Shown here: positions 48,405 to 59,031 of the stretch, piece by piece
How the letters are laid out: the number at the start of each line of letters is the position of its first letter
How positions within the stretch are numbered: the stretch's first letter is position 1
Assembly: GCF_034140825.1 (NCBI RefSeq)
Contig: NC_089044.1
Coordinates: 23,242,001-23,306,000, forward strand
DNA length: 64,000 bases
Direction: 5' to 3'
Origin: Oryza sativa Japonica Group
Lineage: Eukaryota > Streptophyta > Magnoliopsida > Poales > Poaceae
The notes under the pieces: generated by a model
What the model was told of the DNA's origin: nothing
Databases searched by the model: none
The model's input: only the letters and a program-made list of their open reading frames with translations
Translations under genes and position numbers: made by a program

Positions 48405-49996
48405 AAATAAGTTCATCTGAGGTTCCTTAACTTGTCAACGAATCCAATTTTCGTCATTCAACCGGAAAACCAGATACAACGGGTCTTTAACCTATCAAAA
48501 CCAGTGCAGATTAGGTCCCTCGGCGGTTTTGAGGGCGGTTTTGGCTGACGTGGTGCTTACGTGGCTAATTTGACTTGGTCTTCATCTGACATAACAATGA
48601 CATGGCGCTTACGTGGCAATTCAATCTGGAAAAATAATAAACCCCGTGGGACCCACATGTCATTTTCACACAAAATAACAAAAAAAACGGTGGGGCCCGT
48701 GGACCCCACGTGTCATTCTCACCCCTCTTCTTCTTCCTCCTCCTCTCTCCCCATTTTCCCTCTCTTCATCTCTCTCTCCTCTCTCCAGACACGATCGAGA
48801 GTCAGCGGTGCGCGGCGGCCGGCGGGAAAGGAGGGAGTGGCGTGCAGCCGCGGAGGCACGTCTCCAGCGGCTGTGGGCGGAAGAGGAAGGGGCGGCGGAA
48901 GGTGGCGGGAAGCGGCGGGAGGCGGCTTTGTCCTGAAGAACTAAGCAGCAGCAGAGGACACCATGCGAGCGAGGAGGAGAGGAGAGGGAGGGGAGAAGGT
49001 GTGCATGCTTACGTCGCTGTCCACGGCTACGGCGGCGGTGGCGCGGTGCCCCGGTCGGACGGCTCGATGTTGAGCAGCGTGTCGAGGAGGTCGAGCGCCG
49101 GTGGCGAGAAGTCCCTGAACATCTCGGCGATCTTCCGCCGGTAGGCCGCTGCGGCTTGAACAGCGTCACGTCCGGCAGCTTCGCCTTCGCCCAATACTAT
49201 TCCGACGGCGACCCGCACAGCTTGAAGATCTTGTGCAGCTGCTCGATCTGCGTCGATCAGCAATGACAAATCAGATGCCGATCCATTTCATCCACGCATA
49301 GATGATATCATGATATATAGATGGAGAGTTGAGGTTATAATATTTATTTATTTGCCTTGGTTTGGCTGGGCAAGATGGGCTTGCCGGCGAGAAGCTCGGC
49401 GAGGATGCAGGCATGCAGCCGGTGCTCCAGAGGTCGACGGCGACGCCGTACTCGGTGGCGTCGAGGAGGAGCTCCGGTGGGCGGTACCAGAGCGTGATGA
49501 TGCGGCTGGAGCGGCTGCGGCCTGGCGGCGTGAAGAAGGTGGCGAGGCCGAAGTCGGCGATCTTGAGCACGCCCGTCGCCGTCGATGAGCAGGTTGGCGC
49601 CCTTGATGTCTCGATGCAGCACGCACCGTTCATGGCAGCTGCGGAGCTCGACGAGGATATGCGCCATGAAGCACTTGACCTGCGGCTCCATGAAGTGCAG
49701 CCCCGGTGTGGCGGCGAGGTCATGGTCCATGTACTCGAAGACGAGGTAGAAGGGTGAGAATGACATGTGGGACTCACCATTTTTATTAATTTGTGTGAAA
49801 CTGATATGTGAGTTCCACGGGTTTTATTATCACGCCAATGCCACGTTAGATGAAGACCGAGTCAAATTAGCCATGTAAGCGCCACGTCAGCCAAAACCGC
49901 CCTCAAAACCGCCGAGGGACCTAATCTACATCGGTTTTGATAGTTGAGGGACCCGTTGTGTCTGGTTTTTGGGTTGAGGGACGCAAATCGAATTCG
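48405..49996 (-). mobile_element. Pack-MULE 2 (CDK-like kinase fragment inside)
   Basis: Left end AAATAAGTTCATCTGAGGTT. The arms are about 180 bp of inverted sequence (CGGTTTTGAGGGCGGTTTTG against CAAAACCGCCCTCAAAACCG) and belong to the same family as Pack-MULE 1. The right arm lacks its outer 25-30 bp, so no duplication can be seen. It is inserted in the distal block of the P6 unit, which continues at about 50000 (GCTGAGTCGTGG). Confidence 0.8.
49040..49766 (-). pseudogene. captured CDK-like protein kinase fragment
   Basis: Minus strand, two exons. 49766 to about 49340: LVFEYMDHDLA, EPQVKCFMAHIL, VLHRDIKGANLLIDGDG (catalytic loop), then in another frame LKIADFGLATFF (DFG), ITLWYRPPELLL, GVAVDLWSTGC, and in a further frame ILAELLAGKPILP. 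49247 to about 49040: IEQLHKIFKLCGSPSE, a stop, YWAKAKLPDVTLFKPQ, and YRRKIAEMFRDFSPPALDLL with NIEPSDRGTA. This is the C-lobe of a plant CDKC/CRK-like (IBS1-type) kinase, including one original intron. Frameshifts and a stop show it is not functional; the N-lobe is absent. Confidence 0.82.
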
Positions 49997-50093
49997 ACTT
50001 GCTGAGTCGTGGTAATTAAAGTTGTCATCAATTGCTCCTGATTCTCGTGTGTAAAATGCATGATATCCACGTCTAATTAATTTCTCCATGGCC

Positions 50094-50096
<3 letters not shown>

Positions 50097-50147
<51 letters not shown>
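50097..50147. repeat. (GA)n microsatellite
   Basis: About 46 bp of GA repeats upstream of P6, between the distal block remnant and the degenerate proximal block. Confidence 0.9.
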
Positions 50148-50149
<2 letters not shown>

Positions 50150-50175
50150 TACTGGATGCCCTGGGGAAAAATGGT

Positions 50176-50876
50176 GAATATAATTGCTAGCGCGAGCCAA
50201 ATTGGCCGGGGACAAAACAGAAGTGGCATGTTGTTGGTTGCTGACGATGGTAATTAAACGAAAGCGAATTGCAGTCCCATGTGCTACGTGTTGGGTAATA
50301 GCACAGGGATCAATTTCTTTTTCTTCTAGGAATCAACTCTTTGTCACTTTAGATTGTACGGAGGATGAATTAAGCATGACTTAACGGAGACTTACTAATG
50401 CATGGAAACGCACACTTTGTTACTCATGCAAGCAGAACGCATGCACTTACTCATGCATCCATAACACACTTACTCATTGATTAATGTGCATGCAAAAACC
50501 CACTCATCGATCACTAATACATGCATGCAGAAACCGAATACTACCATCAAGCCGTTATCTAGCTACTACCACCAATTGAATGTCATATGGCCACAACCAA
50601 GCAACACTACGGACAGGTGCTATATACTCCCTCCGTTTTGAAATGTTTGACACCATTGACTTTTTAACACATGTTTGACCATTCATCTTAGCTTATTGAA
50701 AAACTTTTGTAAAATATGTAAAATTATATGCCTACAAAAAAAATATATTTAACAATGAATCAAATGATAGGAAAAGAATTAATAATTACTTAAATTTTTT
50801 TAAACAAGATGAACGGTCAAACATGTGCTTAAAAAGTCAACGGCGACAAACAATTCGAAACGGAGGGAGTATAAAT
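50176..50876 (+). promoter_or_regulatory. P6 promoter split by a MITE at its TATA box
   Basis: Degenerate block GAGCCAAATTGGCC (50194) and GGTAATTAAACGAAAGCGAA (50249). The TATAAAT at 50870-50876 and the following TCTGAGCCCAACAGCCGG stand directly against the right end of the MITE 50627-50869. The left side of the insertion reads GGTGCTATATA. Confidence 0.6.
50627..50869. mobile_element. Stowaway-like MITE in the P6 TATA box
   Basis: CTCCCTCCGTTTTGAAATG to TTCGAAACGGAGGGAG. The TA duplication (50625-50626, 50870-50871) is part of the TATA sequence. Confidence 0.8.
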
Positions 50877-50967
50877 TCTGAGCCCAACAGCCGGTAGAGA
50901 AGCAACAGTAAAACAGCAACCAATTGAGTTGCAATATTATTGAGAGCAGAAGACAACAAGGTTAGAG

Positions 50968-51610
50968 ATGAGGAAGCAACACACTTCTTCTGCTGCTGCT
51001 GTTGTGTCTCTTTGCAAGGTGCTCCTGATGATCCTCGCCCTCATCTGCACCCTGCACACTGTCCCCGTAGACGGAGCAGGTAATTACTAGTACCCTATAA
51101 TTAATTTAACCATTGGAGTTGAGCCATGTTCATGCAGCATCGAGAAATGCCCAGGGGTCTTCCGGCTAGCTCCACAAGGTGGTGGGCTAGACGACCTGGG
51201 TTCAAAGCCTCACCCCTCCTAATTATTTGATATTAGGTCCTTCCCTAATATTCTAGTTTTTTATGCAGCATCAACAGACAAATACTCCTAAAACATTCTT
51301 GTGTTTTATCATTGGAGTTGAGCCATGTTCATGCAGCATCAGCATATATTAATAATACTCCTAAAACATCCCAGGCCAGCCGCTGTACATCCTTTATATG
51401 CATACACAGACAAACTAAACCTCTGATCTAATTAATTAATTAATGAACTAAGTAAGAGCATGATGGATGGATGCAGGGAGAGACAGAAGCAGGAGGTCAC
51501 TGGATCCAAACTACAGGCCATCGGTTCCTCCTGGAAGGCCTTACACGCCAACGCCCCCCGGATGCAACGCTGTCTACGGCTGCCGAAACTCTCCACCCTC
51601 ATCACCATGA
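50968..51610 (+). CDS. P6: small secreted CX5C peptide
   Basis: Exon 1, 50968-51079, and exon 2, 51477-51610 (phase 1), give 81 aa. The signal peptide is MRKQHTSSAAAVVS, LCKVLLMILALICTL, HTVPVDGAG; one extra residue precedes the junction. The mature part, about 44 aa, is basic at the start (GRDRSRRSLDPNYRPS), then PPGRPYTPTPPGC-NAVYGC-RNSPPSSP. It keeps the PYT...GCx5C arrangement with prolines replacing the glycine/arginine of P1. No damage is seen. The promoter has been altered by a MITE, so expression may differ from that of its sisters. A (TTC)n tract at 51613-51641 follows the stop codon. Confidence 0.77.
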
Positions 51611-51938
51611 CACTCTTCTTCTTCTTCTTCTTCTTCTTCTAGTGCTTCTGCTGCTGCTAGGCCCATCTCTAAGCTAATCAATGACGCCATGAAATAATAT
51701 GGTTACACGAATAAACATGGCCAGCTAATATTGATGAAATTCTATCTGCTGGTACAGCGCCGAACAGGCACAGCCACCTACGTACAGTAATATGCAGTGG
51801 ACTGTGGACGTACTATACTCCTATATGTGTGATGTATCATGTATGATCTATATGTACTTGTCATCAGCTGATCGATATGCTCCTCTCGTGCGACTCTTCA
51901 TCGTAGACTTTTTACATTTTAGATTTTTATTAAAAAAC

Positions 51939-53036
51939 TAGCATGGTGACCCGCGCAGATTGCGCGGCTAGCATCATTATATTTTCTCTCATATAATAGC
52001 ATATATGTTTTCTCATTATATTATTCAAATATATTAAAATGATATCATAATTTTAAATTTTGCAATAACTTTACGAAACTACAAATGAGTAATATTTATA
52101 TTGTATTTTATATACGTGTTGGTTAGTAATTATTTTTAATATCAAATTTTAGTTATTTGTAAATTATATATATTCCTATATGGACTCTAGACTCGTCTTT
52201 TAATATTTCTTTTTTTAATTCCGAATTTTCTGTAAATTGTATTTCTATATAGACTTTAGGCTCTTCTTCTAATATTATTTATTTTTATTTCTGAATTTTT
52301 ATTATTTCTAATTGTGTTTCTATGTGGACTCTAAACTCATCTCTCAATATTATTTAATTTTTAATTTCGAATTTCAGTTACTTCTAAATTGTATTCCTAT
52401 ATTGACTTTAAACTCTTCTTCCCATGTTTTTCTTAATTTCGAATTTTAGTTATTTGTAAATTGTATTTTTATACGGACTCAAAACTTTACTTTTAATTTT
52501 ACTATGTTTATTCCGAATTTTAGTTAGTTTTAAATTCTTATATGGACTCTATACTCTACTTCTAATATTTCTTATTTTTTAATTCCGTATTTCTATTTTT
52601 TTTCTTAATTGTATTAATTGTATTTTTATATGGACTCTATACTCTACTTCTAATATTCCTTATTTTTAATTCCGAATTTCTATTGTTTCCTAATTGTATT
52701 TCTATATGGACTCTATACTCTACTTCTAATATTCCTTATTTTTAATTTTGAATTTCAGTTATTTCCTAATTGTATTTCTATATGGACTCTAGTCTCTTCT
52801 TCTAATATTTCTTATATTTTTAATTCCGAATTTCAATTATTTCTAAATTGTATTTCTATATGGACTCTAGTCTCCTCTTCTAATATTTCTTATTTTTTTA
52901 ATTCCGAATTTCAGCTCTTTCTAAATTGTATTTCTATATGGACTCTGCTTTTTCTTTTTCTCCGATTAATGTGAGAATTTCTAGGCCATGAGAGCGAACG
53001 TGGAGGCTCCTTTTTCTATTCCTTTAATAATATAAT
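51939..53036. repeat. diverged tandem repeats, unit about 75 bp, about 11 copies
   Basis: From about 52170 to 52960 the phrase TTGTATTTCTATATGGACTC, then TTCTAATATTTCTTATTTTT, then AATTCCGAATTTCAGTTATT recurs roughly every 65-90 bp. The left edge has GACCCGCGCAGATTGCGCGG (about 51948), a sequence typical of the border of a plant transposon, and the right edge runs to AATAATATAATAGATT. No coding sequence. Confidence 0.75.
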
Positions 53037-53039
53037 AGA

Positions 53040-53910
53040 TTTATAAATAGATCCCTGAAAAAAATTATTTCAAGAATGGGTTCTTTTCGCAATGCCAACA
53101 TCATTAGCGCCGTAGATCAATGTGATGGTGCCAGCTATGTTGGCGCCCCTCCCCTTTTGCCTTACACGCAGGAGGCTGGCATTCCAAATTTACCATTTTT
53201 CATGCAAATTTATAAAGTTATAGTTAGTTACAGTAAATTTCTATCGTGCCACCAAATTTGTCTCCTCCATATAATACATAGCTACAAATTTAACTTAAAT
53301 CAATTTTTTCATACAACCATCCATTCATGTCTCAACTAAAAATTATCATTACCACATATATGCACTCCAAAAAATCATAGCACCAACGAGCACATTGTGT
53401 ACATGTAACACTACAATCATCAAATCCCCAATTTCAACGGTCAGAATCACAAAATCGGGAAAAAAAAGAGTTCTAGAGTTACCCTCCGATCTAAAACGCA
53501 AAAAAAGAGGGAGAATGGAGGATATACCTTGCTCTTTGATTTTCCCAATAAATCTTGTAAAAAAAATGGCTCCAAACCGAATGGATTTAAGGAGAAGAGG
53601 TGATAGAGAGTGCACGAGATGCACTCGAGCTCGGGCGGAAGAGGAGGGGGCGAATAGGCGGGGAGTGGATGTACGGGGTGGGGCTCGTGTGCTTCCCCCC
53701 TCCACGGGTAGAGCGTGCTAGGGCTGTTGGTGCACGGGGAGGGTTTGGCAATATTGTTGGCGCCTAGTACCTCCTGCCACGTCAGTGCCGGGCCGCCGTG
53801 TGGTGCCATGGTGACGGCGCAAGAGACCGTCCAGTTGGACCTCGACGCCAGCAATTCTAGCGCCAAAAAGGATCATTCCTTAAATAAGTTTTTTCTAAGA
53901 ATCTATTTAT
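53040..53910. mobile_element. non-autonomous element with long inverted ends
   Basis: TTATAAATAGATCCCTGAAA at the left and, inverted, CTAAGAATCTATTTATAA at the right (about 45 bp of similarity, with AAAAAAYTTATTTMARGAAT inside). The GC-rich right half (53620-53830) may be captured DNA, but no protein is recognised. Family uncertain. Confidence 0.6.
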
Positions 53911-54170
53911 AAAATAAGTTTGTGAAAATGACCAAATTGTAAAAAATCAAGGAGAGTACATGACAACCTCGTATACACATACTGGATCTTGTGTTTGTAG
54001 ACGACTATAAATTTGTATCCCTCTCGTCTTCTGTCTTCTCCACCCAAGTACAAATTTGAAGTGGCAATTTTTAATTTTCACTCACAACACTTGTTATACT
54101 TGCTCTAACACATAAGTATCTGATATACACCCAAAAGGTATATGCGAGCTACAAGAGTGGATTATTGGGT

Positions 54171-54440
54171 GAAATCAGTCAAGCCCTCCAGGATGGACTA
54201 ATGGAATTAGAAACAATATAATTAATTTTGGTGCCACCACGAGTCATGCTGCAGATGGTAAGGTTAGTTGTTCCTGATTCTCTTTAATTAATATAACTAG
54301 TATTATGGCTAATTACGTACACGTGCATGTCGTGGAATCAAATCAACGACAACTTTTGCTGGCTAGTGCCAAACCGGTCACAGGAAGAAAGGAGGACATG
54401 GCATTGACCCATGGTAAACGATATGGCAATCGAACTGCAC
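54171..54440 (+). promoter_or_regulatory. P7 distal and proximal promoter blocks
   Basis: GTCAAGCCCTCCAGGATGG (54178), GCATGTCGTGG (54325), GGCTAGTGCCAAACCGG (54361), TTGACCCATGG (54404) into TAAACGATATGGCAATCGAA (54415). The TATA box TATAAAT lies at 54637-54643, separated by a MITE-derived insertion at about 54463-54598. Confidence 0.6.
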
Positions 54441-54738
54441 GCACTACTCACTGCTACTTGCTCCGTACAAAAAAAAATCAAAAACTGGATATGACATATC
54501 TATCATAGTACAACGAATCTGAAAAGAGGACTGTCCAGATTCATTATATTAGAATGTGTCTCTAGTATTAGGTTGGTTTTTTATGGGACGGAGGGAGTAC
54601 GTAACATGCCTGCTGCTAGCTAGCTAGCTGTGGGTCTATAAATCGTGAAAACTCAACAGCTATGTAGAGAAGCAACAAATTAACCAAAGAGGGTGCAATT
54701 TCAGTCAGAGTAGGGAGAAGAAAAGAGTTAGTTTAGAA

Positions 54739-55340
54739 ATGAGGAAGCAACACACTTCTTCTGCTGTTGCTGCTGTTGCTGCGTCTCTTTGCAAGGTGCT
54801 CCTGATGATCCTCGCCCTCCTCTGCACCCTGCACACTGCCTCCGTGGTCGAAGGTAAATATATACTCCCTCTGTTTCAAACTATTTGACACTGTTGATTT
54901 TTTATACGTGTTTAACCGTTCGTCTTATTCAAAAAATTTAAGTAATTATTTATTCTTTTCATATCATTTGATTTATTGTTAAATATACTTTCATGTACAT
55001 ATATAGTTTTACATATTTCACAAATTTTTTTTGAATAAGACGAACGGTCAAACACGTGCTAAAAAAATCAACGGTGTCAAATATTTTGAAACGGAGGGAG
55101 TATTTACTAGTACTCCGTTCGATCGAGTTAAATTAACTTTGTGGGTTTGTGCATGCTGCATGTTATTTATAAAATTAACGAGTAGATCGATCAGTGACAT
55201 GCTATACACAGTGTTAATTGGGTGAATGAAGTGTATTGATCACATGATATATGGATGCAGGGAGATCAGGTCCTCCGAACGGGCCGCCAGCTCCTAGTGC
55301 CAACGAAGAGCGGCACAATACACCGGCCTTTCACAACTAG
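54739..55340 (+). CDS. P7: secreted peptide that has lost the CX5C pair
   Basis: Exon 1, 54739-54853, and exon 2, 55261-55340 (phase 1), give 64 aa. The signal peptide is as in P6 (MRKQHTSSAVAAVAAS, LCKVLLMILALLCTL, HTASVVEG). The mature part is only about 26 aa, has no cysteine and reads GRSGPPNGPPAPSANEERHN then TPAFHN. The sequence after the stop (GACTCACCATG, ACAACCT) matches the C-terminal coding end and 3' UTR of P8, so the stop is earlier than in the ancestor. Either this is a decaying copy, or a new short linear peptide has arisen; PPAPSANEERHN resembles the IDA core (PIPPSAPSKRHN) at 7 of 12 positions. A Stowaway-like MITE (54865-55100) fills the intron. Confidence 0.65.
54865..55100. 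mobile_element. Stowaway-like MITE in the P7 intron
   Basis: CTCCCTCTGTTTCAAACTA to TTTTGAAACGGAGGGAG, TA on each side; starts 11 bp after the donor. Confidence 0.75.
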
Positions 55341-55689
55341 CTAGCTTGATATAACAGCTGCAGACTCACCATGCATGACAACCTACATACCTGCAGCTCT
55401 CTATACCCATGACATGGCATGTAATAATATGTGTGTGTGATACTACGTATGTACTGTTTCTGTTGCCGGATCGGATGATGATCGATGTTCAACTTACTCT
55501 CCTAGCTGAGTAGTCCCTTAATCCTTTTCATCTCTTTGTGTAACTAGTGAGCAAAGGAAAATTAAATATAGGGATCTCATCGATCTGGGGCTTCTCCATG
55601 TCTGTCAAGAGCTTGTGTAGATCGAGCTGTGTGATGGTGTTAATCCTGGGAGGCACACTATACATACGAAGAGTTTTAACAGAGATGGT

Positions 55690-57140
55690 AAAGAGAAGGC
55701 CCGGCCTGGCCTGACTAATGGGCCGTGCTTGGGCCTATTAGCACGGCACGACCCAACAATCAGGGGGGACCCTAATAGGCGATCGATCGCCCTGAGGATG
55801 GGGCAGCGATCGATCCCCTCCCCCTCCCTCCCTCTACCTGATTTTCTTTTTTGGCACCGCATTACTTTCCTATTTTAGTAAATTTATACACTTAAAGTTT
55901 ATACACTTCAACTTTACACATCTAAAGTTTAGTGACCAAAAGTTTATAAGTCAAAAGTTTATATATCCGATTCAAATTTGAATTTTAATTCAAATATTTT
56001 TTTATATATAGTATTTCTATACATCTAAAGTTTATACATCTAAAGTTTATAGACCTAAAGTTTATATACCCGTTTCAAATTTGAATTTGAATTATATCTT
56101 ATTCAAATTTGAATTTGAATTCAAATATTTTCTATATATAGTATTTCTATACACCTAAAAGTTTATAAGTCAAAAGTTTACATACCCAATTCAAATTTGA
56201 ATTTGAATTATATCCGATTCAAATTTAAATTTGAATTCAAATATTTTCTATATATACTCCTTCTTTCCCTAAATGTTTGACACCATTGACTTTTTTAAAC
56301 ATGTTTGACCGTTCGTTTTATTCAAAAACTTTTGTGATATGTGTAAAACTATATGTATACATAAAAGTATATTTAACAATAAATCAAATGATAGAAAAAG
56401 AATTAACAATTACTTAATTTTTTTAATAAGACGAACGGTCAAACATTTTTAAAAAAGTCAACGGCGTCAAACATTTTGGGATGGAGGTAGTAGTATTTCT
56501 ATACATCTAAAGTTTATACACCTATAAATTATAGATCTAAAGTTTATAAGTCAAAAGTTTACATACCCGATTCAAATTTGAATTTGAATTCAATTTTTTA
56601 ATATATAGTATTTCTATACATAATTTTTCTAACTTTTGTTTTTTTAAAAAAAATTGTGGTGTACCGTAGTAGGAAGAGAAGAAGGAGAGAAGGAAGGGGG
56701 AGAGGAGGGAGGAGTATAGGGGGAAGGCACAGCGCGGGGCGATCACCTGCGCATTAGCATTTCCCAACAATCAGGGAGACAAAATAGATTTATTCCAGCC
56801 ATGTAGACATGGCCCAAAGAAATGAGGGACTCAAAATAAATTATTCCAACAATATAAGACACGGTCTAAAGAGATAAGAAAAGCAAAATAAACTTATTCC
56901 AAGACGAACACGATGGGCCAGTCGTGCTTTTGGGCCGGTACGGCACAACCCACGCCTTATTGGACTGTGCCTAAGCCACAGGTACATCCTGTGGCCTAGC
57001 CTGGCACGACACAAAGAGTATGCCAAGCTGCCAGCCCGACATACCTTAGGCCGTGCCGACCCGATATGCCTTAAGCTGTGCTCTAGTCGTGTCCGAGCCG
57101 TGCCATGTCAGCAGCTCATTTAGCCATCTATATAACTAGC
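55690..57140. mobile_element. hAT-like GGCCCGGCC element with nested insertions
   Basis: The outer parts (GAGAAGGCCCGGCCTGG at the left; GTGCTTTTGGGCCGGTACGG and TTTAGCCATCTATATA at the right) match the family of 372-962. Inside it, 55764-56764 is a second element flanked by CAACAATCAGGG (55754; 56765), and that in turn holds a Stowaway-like MITE (56257-56490). The middle element is built from repeated AAAGTTTATA and TTCAAATTTGAATTTGAATT words. Three layers of insertion. Confidence 0.55.
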
Positions 57141-57372
57141 CAAGCCAAGCCAAGCTAGCTCATTATTTTAACGAGCCATACTGAGCTAAGCTAGCTCGAC
57201 ATCCATCTCTATCAATGGTCAAGTGCAAGATCTCTCGGTGTCAGCAAGGGGAAAGGCTCATGCGCGCGGGTGGGGCCGAGAACTGCGTGGGGAGTGAGTG
57301 GAGACTGATTGAGAGTGACGGATTGTAAAAAAAAAAGAAGAGAGGGACCCACCACGGCTGAGAAAAAAAGTA

Positions 57373-57600
57373 CTCCCTCCGTCTAACGTTTTTGACTTTT
57401 TATTTGCAACGTTTAACCATTCATTTTATTTGAAAAATTAGTGTAAATAAAAAAAAGATAAGTCATATGTAAAGTACTTTTGATAATAAAGCAATTGACA
57501 AACAAAATAAATAATAATTTCAAAATTTTTTGAATAAGATGAATGATCAAACATTAACAAACAAAAACTTAAAAAGACAAGTAATATGGGACGGAGGTAG
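57373..57600. mobile_element. Stowaway-like MITE upstream of P8
   Basis: CTCCCTCCGTCTAACGTTTT to ATATGGGACGGAGGTAG, TA on each side. Confidence 0.65.
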
Positions 57601-57654
57601 TATGACGATTGGAAAATTCGGTATCTTTTAAGTTGGGATAGATGTAACAGTGAT

Positions 57655-57899
57655 GTCGGTCAAGCCTTCACGATGGACCTATGGAATCGAAGTAGCAACG
57701 ACATTTCTGAAGTTTGGCGCCACGCAATAATATCTTGCTTGAAATTTGTTTACTGTCCATTTCTGATCAATTTTTCCATGCCAGCGCGCACCACTGGAGA
57801 AGAAGGGGACCCGCTAGCAAGTGCCAAATTGGAGCCGGAAAAAGAGTGCCCATTGACCCCTGGTAAACGATAGAGAAGTGAGCTGCAGCCGCTATAAAT
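57655..57899 (+). promoter_or_regulatory. P8 compact promoter
   Basis: Distal block GTCGGTCAAGCCTTCACGAT (57655), AAGTGCCAAATTGGAGCCGG (57819), TTGACCCCTGG (57853) into TAAACGATAGAGAAGTGAGC, and TATAAAT at 57893-57899 followed by TCTGAACCCAATATCCGG. Distal block to ATG is only about 340 bp with no insertion, so this is the best guide to the ancestral layout. Confidence 0.65.
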
Positions 57900-57990
57900 T
57901 CTGAACCCAATATCCGGTAGAGAAGCAGCAACACAGCGAGAGAGTGCAATAATTTCTTCAGACCTACCGACAGAAAAAAAAAAGAGAAAG

Positions 57991-58816
<826 letters not shown>

Positions 58817-59031
58817 CAACCTGCATATGCCTCTGCTCTAGCGCGCTAGGCCGCCCATGGCCATGCGGTACACTTTCATGCATGGCTTGTCTACATATAT
58901 ATTATAGTGTACGATCGATGTATGATATATATACTTGTCGTCGTAAATAAAGGGAGGCCAAATATGTATTTGTAAGCTTAATTTTTTGAACGAATATACC
59001 ATGCTATTTCACTAAATATAGTGGGAATAGT

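Noticed and set aside
53395-53866. Frames on both strands in a GC-rich stretch between P6 and P7
   Set aside because: Lie inside an inverted-repeat element and show no domain.
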